Of a DNA stretch of 64,000 nt, positions 37,723 to 46,036 are shown one piece after another. This DNA is from Arsukibacterium sp. UBA5043. Lineage in GTDB: Bacteria; Pseudomonadota; Gammaproteobacteria; Enterobacterales; Alteromonadaceae. Where the stretch lies: NCBI GenBank assembly GCA_002415085.1, contig DIBV01000001.1, positions 62,001 through 126,000 of the forward strand, written 5' to 3'. The notes under the pieces are model-generated. The model had not been told where the DNA came from, ran no database searches, and worked only from the letters and a program-made list of their open reading frames with translations. How positions within the stretch are numbered: position 1 is the first letter of the stretch; each line of letters starts with the position of its first letter. Both the position numbers and the translations under genes were made by a program.

Positions 37723-37740
37723 AGCGCACAGTTGTACACT
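37723..37740. promoter_or_regulatory. FabR/DesT-like operator, proximal copy
   Basis: The 18-mer AGCGCACAGTTGTACACT is an imperfect palindrome (AGNGNACA..TGTNCNCT) 42 bp upstream of the ferredoxin reductase start. It resembles the E. coli FabR (AGCGTACA..TGT) and P. aeruginosa DesT operators, known TetR-type regulators of unsaturated fatty acid genes; consensus compared from memory. Confidence 0.55.
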
Positions 37741-37852
37741 AAAATGCCTGGTTTGGCCAGTTTGAATTATTATTTATTTCCATAATTGGTTTTAATTTAT
37801 TGAAATTAAACAGCTTAAACTGTCTCATTGAAGTGGCATTTAAAATTTATTC

Positions 37853-37870
37853 AGTGAACAGTTGTTCATT
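37853..37870. promoter_or_regulatory. FabR/DesT-like operator, distal copy
   Basis: The 18-mer AGTGAACAGTTGTTCATT is a near-perfect palindrome (TGAACA/TGTTCA core) and matches the proximal copy at 14 of 18 positions. It lies 130 bp farther from the reductase gene and 143 bp upstream of the divergent TPR gene. The rest of the 331-bp gap 37682-38012 is AT-rich and holds no ORF that I can support. Confidence 0.55.
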
Positions 37871-38012
37871 TTTGTAATGAATTGCAGGTTGTAACCTATG
37901 GTAGGGCCGTTAAAGTCTGCTCAAACACGGCCCATCACGGCTGGGTCTGTTGTGTAAATACCTGTTGTTGACTAGGCTTTATATATTCGATGCCTCTAAA
38001 GTCTGTCCTATT

Positions 38013-40169
38013 TTGAAAACCTTTCTTAGTGAGCTAAAACGCCGTGCGGTCATTAAATCATTATTGGTTTATCTGGGGTTAAGCTGGTTACTGCTACAGA
38101 TTATCTCCGTGTTAAGCAGTACGCTGGCACTTAACCCGTTGCTGGGTTCAGCGCTGTTTGTGCTGCTACTGTGCTGTCTGCCACTGGTTATCTACCTGGC
38201 CTGGTACTGTGATATCAGTTTTAGCGGCATTAGCCGCACGGCAAGTAGTCACGAGCAAGATAAACCGGCTGCCGCGCCGGGTAGCCGTCAATGGGCCGGT
38301 TTAGTGTTGGTTATGCTTGTTAGTGGCTTTGTTGGCATTGAGTACTATGGCGTACTTAAGCAGCAACAACTGGCAAAGCAACAGGCCGCAACTGCCGCCA
38401 GCCAGGCTGGTACCAGCACTATTGCGGTATTGCCGTTTAGTGATGACAGCGCAGCGCAGGATCAGGGCTATTTAGCGCTCGGCTTAGCAGAAGAGATGAC
38501 CAGCTTGCTTGGCAGTGCTGCCAATTTTAAAGTATCTGCCTCGCGCTCCAGCCAGTTTTTAAGCGAGCAGGGCTTCACCGCGCAGCAGATTGGTCAGCGC
38601 CTGCAGGTTGATACGGTGCTGACCGGCAGTGTTAAGGCAACAGGTCAGCGGCTAAATGTGCGGGTGCAATTGCTGGATGTTAATAGCGGTAGCACCCTGT
38701 GGAGTAATAGTTATGCCCGCGAGCTCACTGCTGTTGCTGAGTTAGAACAGGAAATTGGCCGCTCGGTAGTCAATACGCTACAGGATAAATATGCAGAGGC
38801 CGGTAGCTTCAACACCCTGGCCAGTACCCGTAATGCCGATGCCTATGTGCTGTATTTAAAAGGCCGTGAGCAGTACCGCAAACAAACCACTGAGTCCATG
38901 CAGCAAGCCCGCCAGTTATTTGAGCAGGCGGTAGCGCTGGACCCGGAATATGCCAATGGTTATGTCGGGGTGGCGGATACGCTGGTGTTATTGGCAGAAG
39001 GTAAAACAGAGTTAGGGGTAATAAGTGCTGATATTGCTGCCAGTTTAGCCCGGCAAAATATTGATAAAGCGTTGCTACGTCAGCCAGAACTGGCGGAAGC
39101 CTATGCAGTAGAGGGCCATATATTTTATATTCAGAGTGATTTTGAACAAGCTGTCACTCATTATGATCAAGCGATTGAGCTTAATCCCAGCCTAGCGATT
39201 GCTTATATGTGGAAGTTTCTGGCGTTAAACTTACTGCAGCGATTTGATGAGTCATTGCAGGCATTACAACAGGCAGAACAACTTGATCCGCTGTTTCAGA
39301 CCAATACTTATAATTTAGGTTGGGCACTAACCCGGGCTGGCCGCTTTGACGAGGCTGCGGCTATTTTTAAACAAATGCAACTGGATTTTCCGCAGTCCCC
39401 TTTTCCTTATCAGGGTTTAGCCGATATTTATTTTAGTCAGGGTAATTTGGTGGGCGCTATTGCTGAAGCGCAAAGTGCTATAAAACAGTCGCCTGAAAAC
39501 CATACTTTGGGTCATAAATTAATCAGCCCGATGGTAAATCTGGGGCTCACCGAAATTGTGAAGCAAATGGCAAATGATCCGGCTTGGGCCAGTACTGCTG
39601 ATTTTTATCAGGAGACCTTACTAATTTTTGAACGGGATTTTACCGAATTGTTTGCCAGGATGGACTTTAAATTGGCAACTAATCCTGATGATTACTGGTT
39701 GCAGTTTGAGGCTGGCTGGTATCAGGCAATGTTTGGTGATAAACAGCAGGCGCTAAAACTATTTACCGAACAATTTAGCTTGGTTGACGAGGCAGAGCGG
39801 TTTGGTATGCCGCATTGCTCACCAGCTATTGAGGTGGCCTGGGCTGAGAGTGAATTGGGCAATAAAGCTGTAGCGCACAGTTTAATTAAACAATGCCAAA
39901 GCTTATTAGAGCAGCAACTGCAAGCTTCAATAAGCTATTTTGAACTGCATTATTTGGCAGCACGGATTGCTGCGTTAAAAGGTCAACCAGCCGAGGCTGT
40001 TCAGGCGCTGGCGAAAGCAATTGATATTGGCTGGCGGGAGTGGTGGACTAAGTACGACCCGTTGCTGGCAAGCCTGGCTGGCGACCCTGAGTTTCAGCGG
40101 TTAATTCAGTTTCTGGATCAGGATTTAGCGCGGCAAAAAGAGGAGGCACAAAGGTTGTTTACTGAGTAA
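38013..40169 (+). CDS. FlgO/TolB-N-like plus TPR membrane protein, paralogue of the gene at 12765
   Basis: I set the start at TTG 38013 because it matches the paralogue's N-terminus (TFLSELKRRAVIKSLL against KFLSELRRRKVIQTLI); the frame is open from 37950. Of 718 residues, the first ~115 contain three membrane helices. A FlgO/TolB-N-like domain follows (STIAVLPFSDDSAAQDQGYLALGLAEEMTSLL), then at least six TPR units (EQAVALDPEYANGYVGVADT, DQAIELNPSLAIAYMWKFLA and others). It is 200 residues longer than its paralogue, with an extra C-terminal helical part. No DNA-binding domain. Ribosome-binding site is poor. Confidence 0.8.
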   Translation: MKTFLSELKRRAVIKSLLVYLGLSWLLLQIISVLSSTLALNPLLGSALFVLLLCCLPLVIYLAWYCDISFSGISRTASSHEQDKPAAAPGSRQWAGLVLVMLVSGFVGIEYYGVLKQQQLAKQQAATAASQAGTSTIAVLPFSDDSAAQDQGYLALGLAEEMTSLLGSAANFKVSASRSSQFLSEQGFTAQQIGQRLQVDTVLTGSVKATGQRLNVRVQLLDVNSGSTLWSNSYARELTAVAELEQEIGRSVVNTLQDKYAEAGSFNTLASTRNADAYVLYLKGREQYRKQTTESMQQARQLFEQAVALDPEYANGYVGVADTLVLLAEGKTELGVISADIAASLARQNIDKALLRQPELAEAYAVEGHIFYIQSDFEQAVTHYDQAIELNPSLAIAYMWKFLALNLLQRFDESLQALQQAEQLDPLFQTNTYNLGWALTRAGRFDEAAAIFKQMQLDFPQSPFPYQGLADIYFSQGNLVGAIAEAQSAIKQSPENHTLGHKLISPMVNLGLTEIVKQMANDPAWASTADFYQETLLIFERDFTELFARMDFKLATNPDDYWLQFEAGWYQAMFGDKQQALKLFTEQFSLVDEAERFGMPHCSPAIEVAWAESELGNKAVAHSLIKQCQSLLEQQLQASISYFELHYLAARIAALKGQPAEAVQALAKAIDIGWREWWTKYDPLLASLAGDPEFQRLIQFLDQDLARQKEEAQRLFTE

Positions 40170-40186
40170 TATCCCCCCAAAAACAA

Positions 40187-40213
40187 AACGGGCTTTTGCC
40201 CGTTGTGTTTTTT
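40187..40213. terminator. Bidirectional rho-independent terminator
   Basis: Stem ACGGGC/GCCCGT with a TTTT loop and T-rich flanks on both strands. It lies between the TPR gene and the convergent PEP-CTERM-like gene and can serve both. Confidence 0.88.
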
Positions 40214-40236
40214 ATAAAATTTCAGGGTGAAAAACA

Positions 40237-41235
40237 TTAGCTTTGGGTTTTACGTTGTCTTCTTAAGCCCATGGTGAATAAGCCTGCTAACAACAGCGCA
40301 ATAGAGCCTGGCGCATTTACCGGGGTAACCGGGCCGTCACTGGCTGACAGAATACGCAGCATTTCACCATCAGAGAAGAACGACATCGTTGGGTTATTCA
40401 CTTCTGAATCATTTCTGTCGACATTGGTATAGCCACATACCTCAATAAAGGGGTCATTCCCTGCATCAGGATCAAAATCAGGGTTTGGTTTTTCGATACA
40501 TTTTTCTTCAAATACAATTTCATAGTCCGGCTCGCTACTGGTCCGGAAAAACCGGCCATTAGGGGCAGAAAGGCCAACACTTACATAGACCATATAATCA
40601 CCCGGGGCAAAAGCCATGGTTGGCGGCGTATTTAAGGTTACCCAGCCATCCCTGATAGTGCCATCGGGGGCAACGATATCGCCTGCGGTATTAATATCGC
40701 CGGGTAGGGTAATATCGCCAATTAACCAGTTAACATCGTAGCTAACATCCGGTGTATCAAAATACAGGCTGAAAAAGCCAAACATCGAAAGCGCGTCACC
40801 CTGGGCAAACTCCCAGACACAGGGCTCGCCGTATACTGCGAACTCTAATGCGGCGATGCCGGCATTTAATTCATCTTCAGTGATTAAACCGTTATCAAAG
40901 TCCTCGTATAAAAAGCTTATTTCCTGCTCTAAGTTATCTAAATCGTCCTCGGTATAGCCATTAATACAGTCATTGGGTACCGCACCCAAGCCGCGGCCAC
41001 CACCACCCACTGCCCGCACTATGCTATTGGCTGCTTTGGGGCTGTCAAAATCAAAGGCCGACGCAATAATACCGACTTCATTTAAATACTGGTTATCAAC
41101 ATAGTAAAAAGCTTGTGAGAAATTGCTGCTGGGATCGCCTCTGCCGCCGGTTCTGACCAGGCCCGCCTCAGCAAACTGAGCAAATAAAAACAACGCTAGT
41201 AATGGCAGGGTAAGTAGTTTTAGTTTTGTAGACAT
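40237..41235 (-). CDS. Secreted protein with PEP-CTERM-like sorting tail
   Basis: A 332-residue protein with a signal peptide ending FAEAG. The C-terminal 27 residues have the tripartite sorting layout: a VNAPGS motif, a hydrophobic helix IALLLAGLFTMGL, then the basic tail RRQRKTQS. This is a variant of the PEP-CTERM signal recognised by exosortases in Alteromonadales-type genomes (APGS replaces PEP). The mature region is acidic and Gly-rich, with an EF-hand-like DLDNLEQEISFLYEDFDNGLITEDEL stretch and several Cys. Function unknown; cell-surface or biofilm matrix role inferred. No exosortase gene in the window. Confidence 0.78.
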   Translation of the reverse strand: MSTKLKLLTLPLLALFLFAQFAEAGLVRTGGRGDPSSNFSQAFYYVDNQYLNEVGIIASAFDFDSPKAANSIVRAVGGGGRGLGAVPNDCINGYTEDDLDNLEQEISFLYEDFDNGLITEDELNAGIAALEFAVYGEPCVWEFAQGDALSMFGFFSLYFDTPDVSYDVNWLIGDITLPGDINTAGDIVAPDGTIRDGWVTLNTPPTMAFAPGDYMVYVSVGLSAPNGRFFRTSSEPDYEIVFEEKCIEKPNPDFDPDAGNDPFIEVCGYTNVDRNDSEVNNPTMSFFSDGEMLRILSASDGPVTPVNAPGSIALLLAGLFTMGLRRQRKTQS

Positions 41236-41472
41236 AGATATTCCTTAACATTAACGATACAACGTATGCGTTATTCTCACCACTTACAACATGGCAGGAA
41301 TGGGTAAGCTACAGGTACTGCTTTAGGAAGGGTGTTAAGGTAGCTGCTTAAAAACTAAGCAAGATTTAAACCGTATTAGTAATAAGCTTTTTATACAAGC
41401 ACTTACTACTTTAGATTGTTTGGGGAAAATAGAATTTGTAAAAGACCCTGACGTATCTGCCTTAGGGCAACA

Positions 41473-41931
41473 CTAAGTCTGATGCTGTGCTGATGACTGA
41501 TCCAACAGTACCGGGCCGTTACCTTTCGCAGCCAATATATCGTCCGGGTTATACAGCGGGCAGCTGTTCATGCTCAGGCAACCACAACCAATGCAGCCGG
41601 TGAGCTGGTCGCGCAGCTTCTGCATATAGCTAATTCTGGCATCAAGCATTTGCTGCCAGTTAGTCGATAGCAATTGCCAGTCTTCGGTGGTGGGGGTGCG
41701 GTTATCCGGCAGCGACAAAAAGGCCTGCTTTACTTCTTCCAGGCTAATGCCCAGTTTCTGAGCGGCTTTAATGATTGAAATACGCCGCAGCACCTCGGGT
41801 TTGTAACGGCGCTGATTGCCGTCATTCCGCCAGCTTTTAATCAGGCCTTTTTGCTCATAAAAGTGCAGCGTACTGACCTTAACGCCGCAACGTTTTGCCA
41901 CCCGCCCGACACTCCAGGTTGCTTCTGCCAT
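41473..41931 (-). CDS. soxR: Redox-sensing transcriptional activator SoxR
   Basis: A 152-residue MerR-family protein. The N-terminal winged helix has SVGRVAKRCGVKVSTLHFYEQKGLI, followed by a dimerisation coiled coil. The [2Fe-2S] cluster loop CIGCGCLSMNSC gives the four Cys at 113, 116, 118 and 124, with the SoxR spacing CX2CXCX5C. Known role: oxidation of the cluster by redox-cycling compounds activates promoters with a long spacer. A clear SoxR box lies 45 bp upstream of its start in the divergent region, pointing to the 30-residue ORF and VOC gene as targets. Confidence 0.96.
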   Translation of the reverse strand: MAEATWSVGRVAKRCGVKVSTLHFYEQKGLIKSWRNDGNQRRYKPEVLRRISIIKAAQKLGISLEEVKQAFLSLPDNRTPTTEDWQLLSTNWQQMLDARISYMQKLRDQLTGCIGCGCLSMNSCPLYNPDDILAAKGNGPVLLDQSSAQHQT

Positions 41932-41971
41932 TTCTGCTCCGCAATTTTTTTACGCCAACCTTAAAAAACAC

Positions 41972-42002
41972 TTTACCTCAACTTAGCTTGAGGTTTTAAC
42001 CT
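41972..42002 (+). promoter_or_regulatory. SoxR box within a long-spacer promoter
   Basis: CCTCAACTTAGCTTGAGG at 41976-41993 matches the known SoxR operator CCTCAAGTTAACTTGAGG at 16 of 18 positions. It lies between a -35-like TTTACC (41972-41977) and a -10-like TAACCT (41997-42002), 19 bp apart, the overlong spacer that SoxR corrects by DNA distortion. It faces the VOC gene side. Confidence 0.88.
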
Positions 42003-42032
42003 GCCGGTCGAATTAATGCAAGGAGAAATGCC

Positions 42033-42125
42033 ATGACTTACCCGCCAGACCACGAACTGCCGCGCTGCCGCAGTTTTTTATGCCATTTATTCCGGTTGTT
42101 TAACCGGGCTATGCAAAATAAGTAA
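42033..42125 (+). CDS. 30-residue small ORF in SoxR-controlled transcript
   Basis: ATG 42033 is preceded by AAGGAG at ideal spacing, and the frame runs 30 codons to TAA 42123-42125. The peptide begins MTYPPDHELPRC and continues with a CRSFLCHLFRLFNRAM segment that could form an amphipathic helix, with two or three Cys available. It is the first possible gene after the SoxR promoter and lies 58 bp before the VOC gene. No known family comes to mind. Evidence for coding is the strong ribosome-binding site and position; it could also be a leader peptide. Confidence 0.5.
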   Translation: MTYPPDHELPRCRSFLCHLFRLFNRAMQNK

Positions 42126-42166
42126 CGCAAAACAAGTAGCGCAAAACAAGTAATTCAAAACACATA
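42111..42166 (+). repeat. 14-bp tandem repeat, four degenerate copies
   Basis: Four units of consensus ACGCAAAACAAGTA: 42111-42124 (inside the small ORF's end), 42125-42138, 42139-42152 and 42153-42166. The second and third differ at one base. The first copy supplies the last codons of the small ORF, and the array ends just before the ribosome-binding site of the VOC gene. Confidence 0.9.
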
Positions 42167-42183
42167 ACGAGTAGGAGATAACA

Positions 42184-42606
42184 ATGTATCTGGAACATGT
42201 GAATCTAGTGGTATCGGACATGGATGCCATGCTGCAGTTTTACCGCGCAGCTTTCCCGCATTGGCGCATTCGGGATGAAGGCGAAGGGGAATGGTATGGC
42301 AAGCCACGCAAATGGCTGCATTTTGGCGACGATTATCACTATCTGGCACTGAGCGATCACGGTGAGGGCAGCAACCGTGAGCTGACCGGGCACAGCGTTG
42401 GTTTTGCTCATTTTGCTTACGTGACGAAAAACCTGGATGAGGTGATTGCCCGGCTGAATAATGCCGGTTATGCCATTGCCAAAACGGGTGCTGACGAGCC
42501 GTATCGGAAAAACATTTATTTTGTCGACCCTGCCGGTTTTGAAGTGGAGTTTATTGAGTATTTAAGTGATAACCCGGCCGAACGGAATTTAAATCAGGAC
42601 AGCTAA
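42184..42606 (+). CDS. VOC family (glyoxalase/dioxygenase fold) protein
   Basis: A 140-residue protein with paired beta-alpha-beta-beta-beta units. MYLEHVNLVVSDMDAMLQFYRAAFP opens the first unit with a His at the metal position; GFAHFAYVTKNLDEVIARLNNAGY opens the second; IYFVDPAGFEVEFIEYL ends with the Glu ligand. It fits glyoxalase/bleomycin-resistance-type VOC proteins. Catalysis versus ligand binding cannot be told apart. AGGAG precedes the ATG. Placement downstream of a SoxR box suggests induction by redox-cycling agents. Confidence 0.9.
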   Translation: MYLEHVNLVVSDMDAMLQFYRAAFPHWRIRDEGEGEWYGKPRKWLHFGDDYHYLALSDHGEGSNRELTGHSVGFAHFAYVTKNLDEVIARLNNAGYAIAKTGADEPYRKNIYFVDPAGFEVEFIEYLSDNPAERNLNQDS

Positions 42607-42618
42607 AACCGGATAAAA

Positions 42619-42643
42619 AACCGCTGCCAGGCAGCGGTTTTTT
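42619..42643. terminator. Bidirectional rho-independent terminator
   Basis: Stem CCGCTGC/GCAGCGG with a CAG loop, extended by AA/TT, flanked by A6 and T6 runs. It lies between the VOC gene and the convergent tricorn-like gene. Confidence 0.9.
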
Positions 42644-42659
42644 GACTAGATGTTAAAGA

Positions 42660-45600
42660 TTACAAACCCAGCTTGGTCGGCATAGCCGGTGCCTTACTGT
42701 GATCTTTTGGCGGACTGGCTTTCAACTCTTTTAAGGTATGCTCAATAGCCCGGTTTAACTGGACATCGATGCCTTTATTGACCGCGATAGGGTCGAGCTC
42801 GACCACGATATCCGGTGCCACGCCTTCGTTTTCTACCCGCCACTCGCCATCGGGGGTATAGAAGCGGAAGAACGGCACTACGTGAAAACCACCATCAATC
42901 ATTGGCGGGTTGGCGGAAATACCAATTAAACCGCCCCAGGTGCGGGTGCCAATAGTGGTACCCAGATTAAGCCGCTTAAAGGCCCAGGGCAGGAAGTCGC
43001 CACCCGAGCCGGCGTCCTGATCGATCAGCATGGTTTTCGGGCCGTAAATACCCGCGCCTGGTGTGGTAAAGATCAGGCCATCGCGGTCTTTCCAGCCAGA
43101 TAAAAACGGCCGGGCCAGAATTTCGGTAATGTAGTTAGCTGCCTGACCACCACCGTTTTTGCGCTCATCCAGAATAACCGCTGGTTTATCGGTCTGGGCG
43201 AAGAACATCCGGTTAAAGAAGTAAAAGCCACCATCGGCGGTATTTGGCAGATACACATAGGCGACTTTGCCGTCTGTTTTGTCGTTAACCAGCTTGCGGT
43301 TCTGCTCTACCCAGTGCCATAAACGCAGCTGGTTTTCATTGGCCACCGGTTCGACCGTGATGTTGCGCTGGTTTTTACCGCGGGCATCATCGCTAATGCT
43401 CAGTACCACTTGTTTGCCTTGGGTGTTATCCAATAGCGCAAACACGTTGTCGCTGGCGCTAAGCTCGCGGCCATTAACAGCCAGTAAATAATCGCCGGCT
43501 TTGGCACTGGCGCCGGGTACACTTAACGGCGCCTTTAAAAACGGGCTCCAGCGATCGCCGGTATAAACCGTTTTAAACTGATATTTGCCGTTGTTAATTG
43601 CAAAATCCGCACCCAGTAAACCGACTTTGCTGCTGCCTTCCTGATGGACATCGCCGCCGCCAATCCGGTTATGACCAACCTGCAACTCGGCAATCATTTG
43701 CACCAGCACGTCGTTTAAGTCTTCCCGGCGCTGAACATGAGCGAGCATTGGCTGGTATTTATCGTAAATGGCCTGCCAGTTAATACCATGCATATTGGCA
43801 TCGTAAAAATATTCCTGCTGCATGCGCCAGGCATCATCAAAAATCTGCTGCCATTCTTTAGCCGGGTCGACAAAGCTGCGTACTTCAGCTAACGACACTG
43901 CTTTTGCTTCTGGCTTGGCTTTAGCATCACCCACTTCCAGCTTATTAGGCATGCTAACCATTAAGATTTTTTTGCCATCGGCACTTAAGGCGTAACTGGC
44001 AATATCCTGCTTAACATTTTCGGTTTTTTTCTCTTCAAAATCAAAACGGTGTAAGGTGGCAGTGTTACGACCATCGCTGCCTGGCAGCTCATTGCTACTG
44101 CCTGGCTGGGTCCGTTCCATATAAAACAGCGCTCCATCGTCAGCAACGCTTAAACTGTCGTAATTGCGTTCGGCTATTGGCAGGGCAATAATCCGGTTTT
44201 GCAGGCCGTTCAGGTCAAGTTTTACCGGTTTTACCGCCGGCTTATCCTCATCTTTGCCTTTTTTATCGTCTTTTTTATCATCTTTGGCGGCAGCGGATTT
44301 TGTCGGCTCATCGCCACTTTCCGGCAGCAACGGCGATTTACCGTCACTGGCCAGCACATAAGCATAAATGGCTTTGCGTAACGGTCGTTCCTGAGTGGAT
44401 AAATCCAGGCCAACCTGCGATGGGCCGCTATTTACCGACGCAGTAAAGTACAGATAGTCCTGGGTAAATACCGGATCGTCTGCTTCACTCATGCCGTCGG
44501 TGATCTGGCTGGTTTTATTATTCTGAAAATCGAATAACTTGATCTGACTAAAGTAATTAGTAGCGGCGACGGTGTAGGCCAGGTAACGGCTATCAGGTGA
44601 GAATGACACATTGAAATCGTTGCGCCGCAAAGAGGTATCCAATTTCTGGCTGCGCTTGGTTTTCAGGTTAAATGCATACAGATTTAAATGATTGTCATGA
44701 TAAATAATCAGGTTGCCATCGGGTGAGAAGCTCAGCAGATTAAAGTAGCCTGTATCTGCTAAAGCAAATACTTGCGGCTCACTTAAGCCATCCTGGTTTT
44801 CCAATACCAGCTGATGTTTATTGCCCTTATCGGAAATATAGGCCACTTTCGTGCCATCGGGGCTCCATAAGCCGTCGAATTCACGTACGCCGCTGGTTTG
44901 TGTCAGGTTACGGGTGCTGCCGTCTTTTACCGGCACGGTAAAAACATCGCCGCGGGCACTGACTACCACCCGCTGGCCAGTGGTAGACAGCCTGGCGCTG
45001 GTTAAGGTTTTACTGGCATCTTTCCACTGCGGCCGTTTCTGCGCTGACTGAGTGGTGATATTGATAGTAATTGGTTTACTCTGGCCGCTGCTGAGATCAA
45101 ACTGATGCAAAAAGCCACCGGCTTCATAGACGATGCTGTTGCCGTGGCCTGCCGCACTGCGCAGGTCCCAGTCGGTGTTATTGGTCAGCTGCTTAACCTG
45201 CTTATCGCGATACTGAAACAAGTTAACCGCCACGTTATCCCGGTCAGATAAAAAATACACCGTATCACCGAGCCAGAACGGATTAAATTCATTGGCATTA
45301 GGGTGGGGGATTTTCTCCAGCTGCTGTTTTTCTAAATCGATAATCCAGACCGGTGGCGTGCTGCCACCACGATGCAAACGCCAGCCACTGGCGCCGCTGT
45401 AGGCCATATTATTAGGGCGGTAAGCCAGTTTATTACCGTTGTCAGATAGCTGCCCTTCATAAGCGACCGCTTCCATTAACTTCGCCGGGTAACCACCGTC
45501 GACGCTTATCTGATACAACTGATTACTGCGGCTGTTAGCAATTTCCCGGTTTGAGGCAAACATGACTTTTTTGCCATCAGGGCTCCAGCCGTTAACGGTA

Positions 45601-45938
45601 TCGGCAGCGGGATGAAAAGTCAGCCGGGTAGCCGGGCCACCAGTTGCCGGCATCACATAGACATCGGTGTTGTTGTTATAGCTGGCGGAGAAGGCAATCC
45701 AGTTACCGTCAGGTGAGAACGACGGCGCAAATTCACTGGCCGGATCGCTGGTAAGCTGGCGTGGGTTCTGGCCATTGCGGTCGGTTAACCAGATATCACC
45801 GCCATAGACAAAGGCCAGATGATTAGCCGAAATATCAGGTTGCTGCAATAAGCGGCTGCCGTTATTAGCAGCGGCTATGGTGGTGGTAAGGCCGAGGCTG
45901 ATACAACATAACATCGCCAGTTTTTTTGGTTTAAACAT
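42660..45938 (-). CDS. Tricorn-like S41 protease, exported
   Basis: I choose ATG 45938 (AGGGAA upstream) because it begins a clean signal peptide; the frame is open 19 codons further. Of 1092 residues, about 25-330 and 330-590 form beta-propellers (PD40-type repeats such as FSPDGNWIAFSA, WSPDGKKVMFAS, FSPDSRYLAY). A Lys/Asp-rich linker follows (KDDKKDDKKGKDEDK). The C-terminal half has a tricorn C1 domain, a PDZ domain (VGLLGADFAIN...AGDYLLAVNGREL) and an S41 core with the Ser in DQDAGSGGDFLPW. Tricorn proteases cut peptides into short products; here it acts outside the cytoplasm. Confidence 0.92.
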   Translation of the reverse strand: MFKPKKLAMLCCISLGLTTTIAAANNGSRLLQQPDISANHLAFVYGGDIWLTDRNGQNPRQLTSDPASEFAPSFSPDGNWIAFSASYNNNTDVYVMPATGGPATRLTFHPAADTVNGWSPDGKKVMFASNREIANSRSNQLYQISVDGGYPAKLMEAVAYEGQLSDNGNKLAYRPNNMAYSGASGWRLHRGGSTPPVWIIDLEKQQLEKIPHPNANEFNPFWLGDTVYFLSDRDNVAVNLFQYRDKQVKQLTNNTDWDLRSAAGHGNSIVYEAGGFLHQFDLSSGQSKPITINITTQSAQKRPQWKDASKTLTSARLSTTGQRVVVSARGDVFTVPVKDGSTRNLTQTSGVREFDGLWSPDGTKVAYISDKGNKHQLVLENQDGLSEPQVFALADTGYFNLLSFSPDGNLIIYHDNHLNLYAFNLKTKRSQKLDTSLRRNDFNVSFSPDSRYLAYTVAATNYFSQIKLFDFQNNKTSQITDGMSEADDPVFTQDYLYFTASVNSGPSQVGLDLSTQERPLRKAIYAYVLASDGKSPLLPESGDEPTKSAAAKDDKKDDKKGKDEDKPAVKPVKLDLNGLQNRIIALPIAERNYDSLSVADDGALFYMERTQPGSSNELPGSDGRNTATLHRFDFEEKKTENVKQDIASYALSADGKKILMVSMPNKLEVGDAKAKPEAKAVSLAEVRSFVDPAKEWQQIFDDAWRMQQEYFYDANMHGINWQAIYDKYQPMLAHVQRREDLNDVLVQMIAELQVGHNRIGGGDVHQEGSSKVGLLGADFAINNGKYQFKTVYTGDRWSPFLKAPLSVPGASAKAGDYLLAVNGRELSASDNVFALLDNTQGKQVVLSISDDARGKNQRNITVEPVANENQLRLWHWVEQNRKLVNDKTDGKVAYVYLPNTADGGFYFFNRMFFAQTDKPAVILDERKNGGGQAANYITEILARPFLSGWKDRDGLIFTTPGAGIYGPKTMLIDQDAGSGGDFLPWAFKRLNLGTTIGTRTWGGLIGISANPPMIDGGFHVVPFFRFYTPDGEWRVENEGVAPDIVVELDPIAVNKGIDVQLNRAIEHTLKELKASPPKDHSKAPAMPTKLGL

Positions 45939-46036
45939 GAGTATTCCCTGCATTTTTAATGTGGTATCGAAATGTTGACCAACAAGTAATAGCACAGGGT
46001 AGCGATTGTGGATGTCAAAAAACTGTAAGCAGAGTT

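Noticed and set aside
42111-42166. Possible CRISPR-like array
   Set aside because: Units are only 14 bp and directly adjacent without spacers, so it is a plain tandem repeat.
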